Shown: piece after piece, positions 1 to 13,165 of the stretch
Layout of the letters: the number at the start of each line of letters is the position of its first letter
Numbering within the stretch: the stretch's first letter is position 1
Source of the DNA: Neckera pumila
Taxonomy: Eukaryota; Streptophyta; Bryopsida; Hypnales; Neckeraceae
NCBI GenBank assembly: GCA_963969595.1
Contig: OZ018417.1
Span: 23,128,501 to 23,192,500 of the forward strand
Length of the DNA stretch: 64,000 bases
Direction: 5' to 3'
Translations under genes and position numbers: made by a program
Notes under the pieces: model-generated
Database searches by the model: none
What the model saw: only the letters and a program-made list of their open reading frames with translations
What the model was told of the DNA's origin: nothing

Positions 1-149
1 TCATTTTGTAATCACACATACGCATACATTCAAAGTTCTACAACAATACACAATACATCATACACCATATTTGACATATGTGTCACACAGCTTCCAAAGC
101 TACTTAGTATGTGAGTATGAAGAATTGAATTGACAAGTCTTTTATACAA

Positions 150-425
150 GTGGGGTGATAGACGGCAAGACAAACCATGTGGGATATGTAAAAGGAATTG
201 TTACAAGTAAAATTTTAAACCTCATTTAGGCATAGTAGATTAATTCTTTTCAAAAAATTTAAAACTAAGAAAAGTTGGAAAATCAATCTCACTTTCATCT
301 CCAAAAATTCGTTTTAGATTTTGAGCCTGAAATAAAAAGTTATAGACAAATTTGAGAAAGGAAATAGAAAGGATATTATCTTTGACATTTTCTAACAACC
401 TTTCTGAATTTTGTCCATCATCAAT
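150..425. repeat. Copy of a dispersed foldback-type repeat
   Basis: This stretch matches, with scattered changes, the left arm of the large inverted repeat at 22590-23575. Shared landmarks are the blocks 'catgtgggatatgtaa', 'cctcatttaggcatagtag' and 'ctgaattttgtccat', in the same order. Only one arm plus the loop is present here, so it is a truncated copy. It has no coding capacity beyond chance frames. Confidence 0.7.
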
Positions 426-1321
426 GTACATGGCGTATATGACAATGTGCTATAGTTGTAGAGAAAGTGTGATGAAAGGTACCTAAGATGTTTGGAAATT
501 GCACAATGCATCACAATGTGTAGGGCATTCAAGTAGTAGTAGAGTAGGTGCACAAAAGTCCGAGACATTTTCAACTCATTTTGCAGTCTCAATAAGTCAT
601 TTTGTAGTATTAGGAGGTCATTCTTAAGTAGCACTGAAGAGGTAAAGTTGTTCTATGTGCAAGGAGGAAACGAGACTTATTAATTGCCTTTGGCACCATC
701 GGAATACCTTTGTGTATGTATGTTGGGACTTCTAGAACGTCAATTTTGAGTCATATGAATTGTTCAGAAGTAGTGTAAAGATAATGGCACAAATGGACAT
801 AAATCATTGCTCCCATATTGGTAGGAGTTTAAACAAACCTTGAAGTTGACCTTGACTAAGAAAACAATATACACCAACAAAAAAAAGGCCACCAAAAATT
901 CATGATTTCAAATAAAAGGACAGAAGAATTTATCTATTTTTTAAATTTAAAATTTTTGAAAATTTAAACAAAGATTAGAGAAATTAGAAAGATAAAAAGA
1001 GATTTAAGAAATGAAGGTTACAAGACAAAAATAAAATAAAATGAGAGAAAAAATTACAAAAAGAAAAAAACAGGAAAAATGCTTAAAAATTATTGGATAG
1101 AGAAAAATTACTTTTTCCTCTAAGAAGAAGTTGAAGAAATTACAGTTAATGAAATAGATAAGTGAAGAAGTAAAAATAAAAAGAAGACACAAAAGAAGAA
1201 TAGTAAAAAAAAAAAGAAAAAAATTAAATTTTTTTTTAACTTAAGAAGTGAAAAGATAACACAAAATGGCAGAGAAAGAAAAAAACTTTTTCTTTCCATT
1301 ACTTTCTGAAGCACTGACAAA
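426..1321. other. AT-rich stretch, no gene seen
   Basis: Intergenic AT-rich sequence. From about 900 to 1260 it becomes strongly purine-rich on the + strand (runs of a and gaaa), so the long frames on the other strand encode only Phe/Leu/Ile-rich low complexity. I see no splice-bounded exon or recognisable domain. Confidence 0.6.
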
Positions 1322-1640
1322 TGACTTCAAGTTACTCGCTTGCAGTGATGCGGAAGTCATTATATAGTTGCCCTGCAGTGAAGCGCAGTCATTATATATG
1401 ACAACAATTTACTCTGTTTTGATTGGGGCCTCCACAGTGGAAATGACTGAATTCAAGTTGGCAATTCAACGACATTGTGAATGAAAACCAGTGGATGAAG
1501 TTTGAACATCTTGAATTCCTCATCCACCAAGTCGCATTGGCGACTGCAAGACAACTCAAATGCTATGGAACATCCTGTGCTGGTGCAATTAGAGAGCCCC
1601 AGTCATTCTTTAGTCACTCCGGACAAGAAGTCATTCTTTC
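1322..1640. repeat. Block of GTC/GAC words (possible transposon remnant)
   Basis: Repeated short words 'gaagtcatt', 'cagtcattat' and 'gcagtcgca' occur through this block, which is less AT-rich than its surroundings. The same vocabulary fills the non-coding parts of the transposon at 53-63 kb. It may be a fragment of a related element, and it lies just upstream of the broken frame at 1758-2214. The link is inference from word content only. Confidence 0.35.
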
Positions 1641-1757
1641 GCAGTCGCATATGTGCCCATTTTCTTATAGTGTTCTAGCAACTCAAGTCCCTTTATCCTA
1701 AGTTCTAGTACATACACATTTTCTACTAGACCTCTGGATACAAAATAAGCAAAGAGG

Positions 1758-2214
1758 TTGAAAATAGATGAAAATGCAAGGGCATACGCTCTACAGCAGA
1801 GAGTAGAAGATGCCTCTTCTTTATTTAAAGATGTGGCTGAGAGAAACAAACTTCTGGTGCAGCAAATTAAATGCACAATTTATCAAACTGCTTTGAGCCT
1901 TTTCAAAGAAGCTGGGAGCAAAAATCTAACTTTAGCATGTAAATACTTTCTACTGCATATGCAAGAAGAGGTTGAATGAATTGAAAGAAGGATAGCCCTC
2001 CAAAGTATCAAAAGGCAGAAGCCACAACAACTAACTATAACATTGGCATCACCAACTTTGCCACCACAACATCCGCCTACAATAAACCTTGAAGAACTTG
2101 CAAAAGAAGAGGAAAAAAAAGAGAGGAATAAATGCTCAAAAAAGAATATTTACGGCTATCAACATTATCAAGAACGTAGAAAAGGAAAGGGAGATGGAAG
2201 GAGGTTGATTTGAA
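1758..2214 (+). pseudogene. Broken coiled-coil protein fragment, probably transposon-derived
   Basis: A frame of 73 codons ends at a TGA (1977-1979), but the same frame then continues open for about 78 further codons to a second TGA near 2212. The combined product is rich in Lys, Glu, Arg and Gln. It has a heptad-like first half, with pieces such as LQQRVEDASSLFKDVAERNK and LSLFKEAGSKN, then a Pro-rich linker and a strongly basic tail. Charge and reading continuity suggest a decayed coding exon rather than chance. The style recalls the coiled C-terminal parts of Myb/SANT-type transposon proteins, but I do not recognise a specific family. The neighbouring GTC-word block supports a mobile-element origin. 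The single stop could be a one-base change. Confidence 0.45.
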
Positions 2215-2899
2215 CATGTACCTCATTACTAGTTATATAGATACGTGTTCTTAGTATGCATTGTAATTGGTAGTCTATTAATATATAATATGCACTAATA
2301 AAAATGTAATAAGCTTAATAATGAAAGGTAAACTAATTGTAGAAGAATTCTTGGAGTAGCTATAGCAAGGGCAACAAACAACATCAATCAAGAAAACTTT
2401 AAACCTATTGATGCCATCACACACAAAGGATCCGTAGAGGCAAGCTTATATAATTCAACAAATTACAAAGATCTATTCTTTCTACTAAGGAATTTATTTG
2501 CTATCAAACTAGCAACTATGTCTTTAAATTCTTGTAACTAATTCTAATTCTGGAGGTAGTTCTTGAGAACAACAATTTTGGACAATATTTTAGGTTATTG
2601 TACAAGCTAGAAGATTGTTCACCTACCAATTATGCACATTAGCTCGACCCTTGAAAAATTAAAATGGTGCATTTGGTTTTCAAGCTTGAATCTTGAACTA
2701 GTGTATATATAATCATAAAATTTGTCTTACCACTGAGATTATTTCCTGAAATTGGTTCATTGAAAACTCAAGACTATGAATGCAAAATTGCAGAGCACCT
2801 TACGCCCAACTCTAAAGATCAACCAAAAAAAATTCTAATCAAAACCTAGGCATGAAAATGTACAAAAACGCACCTAATTACAACGTTAGAGAAAACTAA
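2215..2899. other. AT-rich stretch, no gene seen
   Basis: I see no exon, RNA gene or clear repeat border here. Confidence 0.5.
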
Positions 2900-3250
2900 A
2901 GGCCTCCAAAGGGTTGCTCTTCAGCCCTTTGAAGTACCCTAAAATTTGACTTTTTGAAGCTGAAAATTTGTTTTTTTTCCTATTCCCGCAATGTTGAAAT
3001 TGCAGTGACAGTGACAAAGGAATCAAGTTTTATGAGTTAAATTTTTTTTAATGTAAATAAATAAATAAATTTTAATCTTAAGAAATTTTTTTATAAAAAA
3101 GAAAATAGATTGTTTTGGCGAGCAATTAGCTTATTAGACTGCTCACCGAGGGACATTTTTAGATTGACAGACCAAGCTTGGAAATAGCTTGGTCTGTCAA
3201 TCTAGAGCAGACCTACGGAGGATTGATATTTTCTTTAATGACTCTGCAAA
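2900..3250. repeat. Hairpin-bearing dispersed repeat, copy 1
   Basis: Diverged copy of the repeat also seen at 21715-22030. Both begin with a 'ggcctccaa...gggctgctc'-like block and pass through 'gaaattgcag'. Both have a poly-T/A middle, then a 'gactgctc' word, then a perfect short hairpin. The hairpin stem sequence differs completely between the copies. Borders are approximate. Confidence 0.5.
3161..3203. repeat. Perfect 18-bp hairpin with 7-nt loop
   Basis: The left arm 3161-3178 (agattgacagaccaagct) is the exact reverse complement of 3186-3203, with loop tggaaat. It has the same architecture as the hairpins at 13857-13900 and 21963-22008, but shares no stem sequence with them. Confidence 0.85.
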
Positions 3251-6200
3251 CTGGCCTTGGGAGCCTAAAAGACATTGCTGAGTGGATCGGAGGTAGAAAA
3301 CAAATGCAAGGAGGTGGGATTATTTAATGTTTATAGAATTGAGTGGGTCAAAGGTAGAAAATAGATGCAAGGAGGTGAAAGCGCTTGACAGGGAGCAACC
3401 GCTAGTAATACGGAAATCCTGTCCTTAGTAGTTTTATAGGCTGAGTTCTGGCTAGCAAAATGATCCCAAATTGCAAGCCAACCTTGACTTGCAAGTACTT
3501 CTTTTTAACAATTCATTTGTTTTGCAAATCCAGTGGGGAACTTTTGCAAGCAACCTTGGACAAGTCATGAGTTTTTGCAAGATGGGTGGGAATGTATTAT
3601 ATACAACTAAGGTAGGAGGTCCTTAAATTGATTGGGTTTTAAATGCGTCCCCTATTTAGAAATGAGTGACATGCTCCTTGAAATATCTATTAATGCCATT
3701 GATGAGGTAAGTAGGCTTAAGGTAGACAAGCCTATTACCACCCTGATTTGCAATCTGAGTATATTGGAGCCAATTCCAAGAAGGACATGTATTTTTTAGA
3801 GGTGTGCGCTTGTTTCACAAATCAAACCCAAGTGGAATTATAATTTTTCAACTAAAATTGTAATTTCTGAAAAATTTTGAAGTGTCAACCCTGAAATTAC
3901 AAAACCACTTGTAGATTGGAGTCATAAATATCATACCAACGACCCATAACCACCCTTCCATGTATCTATTAGCATGTAAGTATGGACCAATGAAAAATTG
4001 ACACATTAGTCTTGGTGATATCAATGCTCTGATTTTGTTAGGAAAGTGAGTGGAATTGGATGAGTATAGTGATGGAAATAGAGCCAAAATTAGGATGGCG
4101 GAAATAGGAAGCTGGCGGCTTTAGGCTGGCTTACCTTAAATGGGTGATTTGTGGATCCAATACCTTTATTTGATTTGAACTTTTGCTCCAAAATGTCCAA
4201 GATGGTGTTAGACTTATCTTTTGTAAACTTTGAAGTTCTTTTAGGATAAGAGTTTGAATTTAGGGGGCCTAAACATTAGAAGAGAGGAAGAGGGGTGTGA
4301 AAGTTTAGAAGTTGATTAAAATTATGTCAAACATCAACTTCCATATTTTTAGCCTAGTTGAGCCTATACTTTTGATAATTTGAGTATAAATCCAAATAAT
4401 GGAAGGCTATTATAGATCAAGGAGTTTGTGGAGTTATGACTTATAGGCTATTGGATAAAATTCATGTATTAGGTTTCAAGGCCTAATCTTATTTTGAATT
4501 GGATACATGTTGTTGTAGACAAGCTATGGTCTTGATTTTTATTGAACTATAACTTGAAGCTAATAGACTTAATTCACAAAACAAATATAAAATGGCTGTA
4601 AAATGGCTAAAATGGCACAAAACACATTATAAAAAAATTAAAGCCTGAAGAGGGCCGCAAGATTGGAATAGTAATGACATTACAAACTGAATTTTTAAAT
4701 TAAAAACTCCAAAAAAAATGAATTTTTTTTAATGATCTAATAATTGTAGTCTCTATTGGCCAAAATATTTGACTAGCTAGAACTGTCCTTTTTGGTTTTG
4801 TTTTGGTTTTTTGATGCAAAAAAATATTATGATGGTCCAGATTTTACAAGCCTTCTTGAAGCCCAATTTATCTTATAATGCTAAAGCAACGAATGTTGAA
4901 AGTTTGACAATAAAAAATGCAGGTGGTTTGTAAGAAGAAAGAGGGCCTTTTATATTTTTTTTTCAAGGTCTTGCTTTTCTCATTCTGACTTCTTGAAGTT
5001 TCTAGAATTAACTGCTCATTATCTCTAGGTACTAGAACAAAATCAAACCAACTCTGGACCCTATCTAACTTGTGGAGAAAAGCTCCAACTGACAAATAGA
5101 TTGCACCATCAACTTTTGAAGGCCCAAAATAAGTAATGGAACTCCTATTCCTGTTCCCGGATTATTCAGGTTGTAAAAGCCAACGAATGGTCAAGATATA
5201 TAAATATAAAAAAACTCTAGATGATGGAATTTGCATTTTCCAACTATTTTGACTTTCTTGGAGTGTCCGAAAGGATTGTGAAAGTACAAATAGACTCCTC
5301 TTAGGCCTTGTTTGGATATTGCAAGCTTGTGGTACGCCGGTCAACGCGTCTAGCTTATTTAAAGTCCGCTTAGATTTGAGAAAGTTGTCGGTCAGGTACT
5401 TGTCGTTGTCAAATGCCTTAAAATTTGTTGTGGCCCAATATTATTACTAGACATTATATGCTAATTTTTAGTGTAATTTTATTGCAACTTGGAATTTTTT
5501 TAAGAATTTCCTATCATTGATTTGAATGGTTGACTTTCTATAGAGTAATCTTTAGCATTCCAGAAAAATTCGAAAATTTTAGGAAGTTTTTAAGCATTAA
5601 ATGCAAGCTCATATTCTTACTTGACACTGTTTCTAAAAAGGCTATTTTAAGCTAACTCCTTTAAATCTCGATGGAAAAGGACTCTCTTAAAATCTTTGGT
5701 TGCACCGTCCTTTGTACTATTTGAATTATCAGTTACAAGGCCAACATATAACTTTCTACAATTTTCTTGTAATGGATGGTGACCTCTAAATAGATTGACT
5801 ATAAGTATATCTAAGACTAAAAGGATTGTTAATGTGAACAATAAACTTCTATTTAACTAAATTTTTCATATTCATTTATAGGTTTGATTCAATTTCTAAC
5901 AAGATTTTGCAGTAGGTAGGCCTAACTATTTCTCGGACTTCTAAATGTCTCTTAGAAACCTAATTGACCTCTTAGACACTTCATCAAACCTGAAAATAAA
6001 GGATTGGAGTGATTTAGGCACTCTAAGCTTCCAAAGGTTAAATTGTTGTATTGAGACTTTCATCAATTACGGTTTGAACAATCTTTTTATGGTTTTTTGA
6101 CTATAAATTCTTCTAACTAAAGTAGAAAACTAAAAAAAATTCTGAAGACCAAGGTGATAGCTCAAGGTCTCATAAGCCTTGACAATAAAATCTATAATTT

Positions 6201-6649
6201 TAAGAGGGTTGGATTGTTGAAATCTCAAAGTTTGGGAGAGTGAAAAAGCAAACATAGATCAAATGGTTGACAACAAGTTGGAATTAAGTGTGTAGATGTC
6301 CATTAGAATTCTAAATACTTGATGTGAAGAACTCAAGTTTGTAGAATAAAGCTTGAGATTAGAATCTAACCCTAGGATCTTTGTACTTCACTTCACTTGT
6401 CTTCGAATATGTGGTAAGAATTTCATGAAGTTTGACCGTATGGATTGGAAGATATTAGCATTTAAAGTTGAAAAAAGAAGTTTTTTTAAACAGTGGCTTG
6501 AAATTTTAGATGACTTTGACGGCCATTTGTAGATTTTTTTTGCACTACAGACCATTGGGTTAATTTTCTATGTGCTGAAAATTTGAGTTGAGAGTCGTGG
6601 TAAAAAATTTCAGAATGCTAAAACTGGATTTTTACATATAAAAAAATTA
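3251..6649. other. AT-rich intergenic sequence with repeat debris
   Basis: No gene is recognisable. About 6400-6620 contains a diverged piece of the TTAA-type element ('tggattggaagatattagcattt'-like core, also found in the copies at 11502, 14408 and 19847). The remaining frames are short and AT-driven. Confidence 0.5.
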
Positions 6650-7175
6650 TTAAGAAGAAGTTGGTCCAAAATTGAATGAAATACTAAATCGTTAATAGCT
6701 CTTAGGTGGAATTAAAACACCATAGTCCCAATGGTGGAATTGTTCTTGCAAACAAACTTAACCTTTTCAAAAAACAAAATTTGAATTTTTTTTGAAAATT
6801 GCATTTGAAAATGAATTCTATAAGTTGTTTTTTGACGAAGATGCTAGATTGCCTAAAAAACAAGATTGTCTATAACTTTCTCATTATGAGTCCAAATAGA
6901 ATGAATCAAAGCTCCAAATGTAGACAAAAAATGATCTTTGAGAAAAAATAAATAAATAAAATAAATACAATTTTTTACAATTTTTTTTTTCTTGCCCGGC
7001 GAGTTGCTTTTTTGACTTTGGGTGGCATAACTTTTGCTCCCAGGCACCAATTGAAAAAAAAAATTATATTTTTAGAAAGATAACATGATTCCCTATCCTC
7101 CAAAAAAGGTTTCAAAAAATCAGCCCAAAATTCAAGTCACATGAGCCTGCCTGAAATCCCAAGTGTCCCCTAAGG
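6650..7175 (-). repeat. Dispersed repeat family B, inverted copy
   Basis: Reverse-orientation copy of the repeat of roughly 500-550 bp also present at 12616-13165 and 42657-43165 (forward) and 19110-19830 (reverse). Landmarks are 'aacttttgctcccaggcaccaattga' in this copy (shown here only as a landmark), the 'ataactttctcattatgagtcc' block, and a terminal near-palindrome around 'gtcccctaaggggac'. Ends are approximate; no coding capacity is seen. Confidence 0.55.
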
Positions 7176-10100
7176 GGACTTGAATTCAAATTATCATAAC
7201 CAACCCTTTGTTAGAGGCTTTCAAAAGTATCTCACATTTAAAAAATAGATGAAAAAAACAAAATAGAATAGGATGAAACCTGGTAGTCAAAAAACTTAAT
7301 TTGGAATGAAAAGTACAAAAACTCATTCAATTAGAGTCCAAAAAGATCTTCAAGATTTTGATAAAGTTTTGAACAAAATCTTGAAAGTAAAAGCCAATTT
7401 GGAATTATAAATGAATAGAAAATGTTGGATGAAATTTTATAGGGTGATTTATAGATAGAACTTCATTTATCTATCATTTTTTGCTAAGAGGGTCCAATTA
7501 TAAAGCATCTTATCATTCTAAAAAGGGCATTTAGTATCCTATATACAATATAAAGCAACTAAAGTTCCAAAATATAGCAATTTTAAACTAGAAGCCTTGA
7601 ATTGATAGATATCCAAATCATACCCTTTAAATTTATTAAAACTCAAATTCTAATTTCAAATAATAGACAGCCTTCATGGATTCTTAGAACCATCTTACAT
7701 TTGAAAATAGTTAATAAAAACAAAGAAAATAGAGTAGAATGATGTTTGGTATCAAGAGGGCCAATTTGGGACAAAAAGTATCAAGATTCATCCAATTAAA
7801 GTCAAAAAAGAACATTAAAATGTAGGTATAATTTAAAAACAAAAAACAAAAGTAAAATTCCATATAGATTTATGGGTTAGTAGAAAATTCTAGATGAAAC
7901 TTAATAGGTGCATTATATTAAATAATACTTCATCTATCTATAATTTTTACTCGAAGGGTCCAATTACAAAGTAACTTGCCATTTAAAAAAGGGCATTTAA
8001 TTCTCTATAGTGTGTGCTAGTTCAAAATTTGAAGGTAGAAACTTCACATTCAGGGTCAAAATATTGGCCTAAATTAGCTTAGAAACCTCTAAATTCTAAC
8101 TTTTGCAATTTTAGTTGAAATTTGGAACATTTTGGATTTCTTATTAGGAAATGCTTTTCCATTGCTTGGAAGGCTAATTGTACAACCATTACATCCATCC
8201 TTTAAGATTTTAAACTAAAAACATAGAACCCAATTGTGCTTGTTTTATCTTGAGAATGAAAATAAAACACTCACACGCAAAAGTGACTCCTCTTGCCAAC
8301 GCCTAGTAATAAAGTATTTCTTTTTCTACCAATAAATGGGTTAGAAAAGGAGGTACTACGCACAAATTTAAGAATGAATTCATTCTCTGTCCCAACATAA
8401 ATGCATTCTCTACAATGAACATTGTACCACGTGTAGCAAAACGTGATATATCTAAATATGAGGTATTTTCACCACTAGGCAAAAGACCCCCTAGAGTTAG
8501 GTCAATGGCGAGTATATGGACCGTAGACGCCTCCAAGCAATGGATTTTTAATTTAGATATTCAAAATTGCCCCAAAAGTCGTAAGACCAAATGAATGCAA
8601 TACACTTAAAATCACCAAATCAAGCACCTTAAATCCCTAATCATTCATTCACAGACTAGAGTAGATTTAGGGCAACTTGTATGCCAAAATCTACTTCAAA
8701 GAAGGAAATTGGGGCCTAAAATAATCCCAATTGGATCCTAATATATAATTGCAGCACACCTCATTAACCCAAATATCTAAATCAATTACGCATTGATCTA
8801 TAATTGACATTCTTTTTATACCATGATTCATGTACCATCAAATTCACTCTTTTTCATGCAAAAGATCTTTTTCATGCCATTGCATTCAAATTCACAATTT
8901 GGAGACTTAAAATGGATGAATTTGAGCCCCTAAAAAAATTTCAACATAACATTTGTCACCTAACACCAAATTTTAACCATGCATTGAATCATGAGGCTCA
9001 TACAATATTGTGCACCATAGACAAGCCCATATAGGCAAACCCACTATTTTTAATAACAAAATACAATAACAACTGCAATGCAAAATTACACAACTACAAA
9101 TGCAAAATTTCAAAGAAAAAACCTTAAGGAGTTGCTTTCTCTTAAGGGCAGCAAATCCTCCTCCATAGAAATGGCCACTTGTGCCTCATTCTTGCTCCAA
9201 ATGAAGTAAGCTTTAGCTTCTCAAAAAGCTAACTAAAAGATCCACCTATTTTCAATCATTCAACCCATTTTAATTTGCTATTCTCCTGCAATTGCTCTCC
9301 AAAGTTGCAACTTCAAATGTCATGCAACAATAAACCTTTTGCCATAAAAATGACCACCACCGCCTTGTCTCTATTCCCAATGAGTTGGACCTAGGCTTTT
9401 TGATAAGCCAACTTCAAGGTGCACCTTCCTAGTACTAATTTTTAGCTCAATTTGCGTTGCCATTTTTCTACTATTGCGCACTAAAGTTTGCAATCTAAGT
9501 CTCAACTAAAAATTACCCTATCATTTTCAACATAATTTTTCATATGACCTAAAAAACTTACCCTTACCACCCATTTGTCTCTCAAAAACAAGTGAACCTA
9601 CTTGACAAATTGTCTACTTCTAATCCTAATTCATTGTAATCATCTTCCTAGCATTTTTCTTCTGTTTTTTACTACAATTTTTCACCAAGCTCTCCAAACA
9701 CATTATGCACATGAAGTTGGAAGAGAATAGGCTTCAAACCCTAACATTACCTAAATCAACTTCTTAATGGATTAATTTTGCCTAACTACTTTCATCCAAA
9801 ACTAATTTGGTGCTAAGTAGCTAGTTTGGTGCAAAACGCATCAATTGTTATTTTGGAGTTTTTTTGAAATTTAGGATAAAAACAAACAGTAGTTTGACGA
9901 AAGATTTCATCTGACAATGATCAGAATTTTTAAAACCATTACTAAGAGAATACCTTATTGGAATCAATACAATTTATATGACATTTTCCTATAATTTCTA
10001 ACAACAAAAAATATCAAATTTGCAACAATGTTGGGCTAAAAATAAAAAAAATGTCACATAGACTGTGTTGACTCCAACAAGGTTTTCTTTTAATTAAGGA

Positions 10101-11501
10101 AAGGGGTGTTTTAAGTATAATCTTGGTCATATGGTCCTATAAATAATGACCTTTCAAGAGTTTTTTAATAAAAATTTACTGAAAATTTTACTAAAAAACT
10201 CCTAAAAGATAATTATTTTTAAAACTATACTACCAAAACTATACTTAAAATATCCCTTTATCTCGTAGTGCTTGAATCATAGCTAGGAACTTGGAAATTA
10301 GGAAGCCACTTCCAACAAGCTTTACAGTAGGTCACGTGAGCTCAAAGCAATTGCTGCAGACCTACATGCTTGAGCTTGAACAACAAAGCCATTATTTAAT
10401 ATTAGATTTGCACTATTAAAAAACAAAAAACAAGAATGAAAAACTAATGAGAGAAAGAAAACCCACACAATTTGCCCTCATCGACAACATTTCATGCATT
10501 AGAAGAAAACCTGTCCAACTGGACATGCCCTTAATGACTAAATCATATCTTAAGTGACTCAAAAATTCATTTTAGTTTAGTGAAAATTACAATAATTTAG
10601 TGTAAATTGCAGTAATTTAATAAAAATTGTGCTACTTTACTATTGAATTCCTTAAATTATTGTACTACCCTCTAAATTACTGTAAAAATCCTATTCTAGT
10701 GTTTTTATTGCTCTTTTAGTGTTTCTCTTATTATTCTAGTATTCTAGTAGTAGTTTTAATTGTACTAACTTCTATTGTGCTTTATTTTTGGTGGTTTTCA
10801 ATTTTTTTTTTAGTTTCATTTCCTACTATTGTCTTTTGTTTTTATTTCATTTTTGCACTTTTGTTATGTCTAATTTTTTAGGTTTGCAATTTAATTACAA
10901 TCCCATTTCTACCCATTGTATTTTGTTTTCATTTTGGTTTTGTATTTTTTTGTATTTGTTATCATTTTGATTTTCTATTTAATTCTAGTTTCATTTTCTT
11001 ACTTAGTATTACTTTGGTTTTCATTTTATCATCGTTTTATTGTTAGCCTAATTGGATTACTCTACCAAATCTTGCTAACGTCTTTTTAGTTTTAAATCCC
11101 CATTTTTTTCAAGAATTTTTCAAAAAGTCCCTAATTGGTGCTTGTAGGTTAATACGGAATAAAACACTTTTGGGTTTGTAAATTTACACCTAATGTTTGT
11201 ATTTTTGTCTTTTTATAAGGTAAATCAATATGGTGGTTTACACTAAACTACCACAAAGAAACAATTTCACATATTGCCATTTTCCCTCTCCACTCTACAA
11301 GGCAAAAAGAGTCCTGTACCAATTTCCACTATAAGGAACTAAACCTATAATAAATAGTGATCACAAGAATATAATAGTCCTTCTTTGCGGCGCTACAAAA
11401 TTCCTTTCACTACCTCCATAGATTGTAATGCACATAGTTCCTTCTATAACCATACAAATTCACCTTCCACCTAATTCCTCTCATGCATGCTTAAAGCAAT
11501 A
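7176..11501. other. AT-rich intergenic sequence, no gene seen
   Basis: Long AT-rich tract. Near 7200-7550 and 7650-8010 two diverged copies of a segment ('catctatc...gggtccaattaaaa'-like) follow each other, suggesting old local duplication. The Phe/Leu-rich frame near 10788-10970 is a T-run artefact. No exon or RNA gene is supported. Confidence 0.5.
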
Positions 11502-12432
11502 TTAATCCCTAAAATTCCATGACTATATTTTCACCGAAAACACTCAAAAATTGCTATTTTTAGTACAAGTACCAAATTTTTGAAAATAACTTTTTAGATA
11601 CATGTAACCATGTGATCTTATAGTTAACTAGTTTTAGAAGATGTGGAAAAAATTTCAGAATTTTCCACTATGCGGATTGGAAGATATTAGCATTTGAATT
11701 GGCAAAAATCCTTTTTTTGTCCCTGCAAAAAACAAGGCAGCTGCACTTCACAATGTCACATTTGTATAAAAAAATGTCCAAAATGGTGGTGCGTCTTTGA
11801 ATTCTTTTTTCTAAACAAGTTGGCTACATGTTTCAAGAATTTCAAATCATTTGGAATTGTACAACATGTGCAAAAAAAATAGTAAGTAGAAAGAAGTAGA
11901 GAATGATCCAGAATAGTAAATTGTTAAGAATTTAATTCTGGAATTGTAAAATGTTAATTCCAATGGTTGTAATGATGTAATAAGCAACCTACATCCTATG
12001 ATTTATTTATTTTTCAAAAAATATTAAAAATTGAGTTAAATAAACAACTTCAAAGTTTATTTCAGAGTAGAGAATCTATAACTGCCCAAAATCTAAAAAA
12101 ACTCATAACTTTTGACTCATTGGTTGAAATGGATTGATTCAAAGCTTTCCACGTATATATAACTCTAGAAAATTAGTTTCAAATTTTTATTTTTGAAAAA
12201 AGTGATTTTTTTTTATCTGTCCGGACTGCCCAGTTACAAAAAAACAAAACATAATTGGCCATAACTTTTGACTCCTATTTCCAAATGTCATGAAATTTAG
12301 TACATATGACAGATATTTCTTGCGCCCACCTTCTATTAAAATTTCAGCTTAAAATATAGAAATCTCTAGTCACATGTACCTGCCTAAAATTTCTATACAG
12401 CCAAAATTGCATGCCGGTCCTTTAGGGGTTAA
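11502..12432 (+). mobile_element. TTAA-bounded non-autonomous element, copy 1
   Basis: The 931-bp segment starts with TTAA then tCCCTAAA and ends CTTTAGGGG then TTAA (12429-12432). It aligns end to end with the copies at 14408-15342 and 19847-20779. Internal order is the same in each: 'ttttcaccgaaaacactcaaaaa', 'ggcagctgcacttcac', 'ttggaattgtacaaca', 'cggactgcccagttac', 'tacctgcc'. Terminal TTAA plus CCC-type ends are the hallmark of piggyBac-like elements. No transposase frame is present, so if real it is non-autonomous. The family name is inference from termini only. Confidence 0.65.
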
Positions 12433-12615
12433 GCATTTTGTCCTCTTTTACCAATACATACACACTTGTGCCCTTGTAGCCCAATAGAGTCATACATGTT
12501 AGCAATCATTTAACATTCACCCTTTGTACATTTACCCTAAAGTGATTAATGTTGTGACCTCTATATTGTATATTATCCTATAAAATACTCACCAAAAGTG
12601 TAATTCTAATGAGAA

Positions 12616-13165
12616 CTAACCCCTAAAGTCCCATTGTCCCTTCAAGGGACAAAATGAATTTTGGACAAGCTCCTATGGTCTCAATGTTTGTTGAAATTTT
12701 TAAAAAAAATTTGTAAAGATAGAAAAAAACATGAGCTTTCTAGGAATGTAATTCTTATTTTAATTGGTGCCCGGGATCAAAAGTTATAGCACAATAAGTC
12801 CAAATTTTAATATGGCTAGCAAAAAAAAACTCACAGATACTTTTAATAATTTTTTCTTAAATTTGTCTCTCATAGATTCTATATTTATCTATATAGAAAG
12901 CTTTGTTTCATTCCATTGGGATTTGTTATTATTAAGTTTATGTACAATCTTCTTTTTTGGACAATCAAAACATTTTCTTGAAAAAACAACTTATAGGATT
13001 CATTTAGGATCTCAGTTTTCACAATTTTTCAAAAAAACTTTTTAGAAGATTAAGATCTCTTACTAAAACAATTTCACCATTGAGAATAGTATATTTTAAT
13101 TCCATCTCATAGCTGTTAATGGTTTAGTTTTTCCTTCAGTTTTGAACCTCCTTCTACTTATTAAT
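12616..13165 (+). repeat. Dispersed repeat family B, forward copy
   Basis: Begins 'ctaacccctaaagtcc' followed by the small palindrome 'gtcccttcaagggac'. It continues through 'ttttaattggtgccc', a 'tctcatagattctat' block and ends near 'ttttgaacctcc'. The same order occurs at 42657-43165 and, inverted, at 6650-7175 and 19110-19830. The left end carries the same CCCCTAAAG motif as the TTAA elements. No coding capacity is seen. Confidence 0.55.

Noticed and set aside
1004..1320. Phe/Leu-rich frames on the minus strand that look like membrane proteins
   Set aside because: They come from long purine runs on the + strand; low complexity with no start context or homology.
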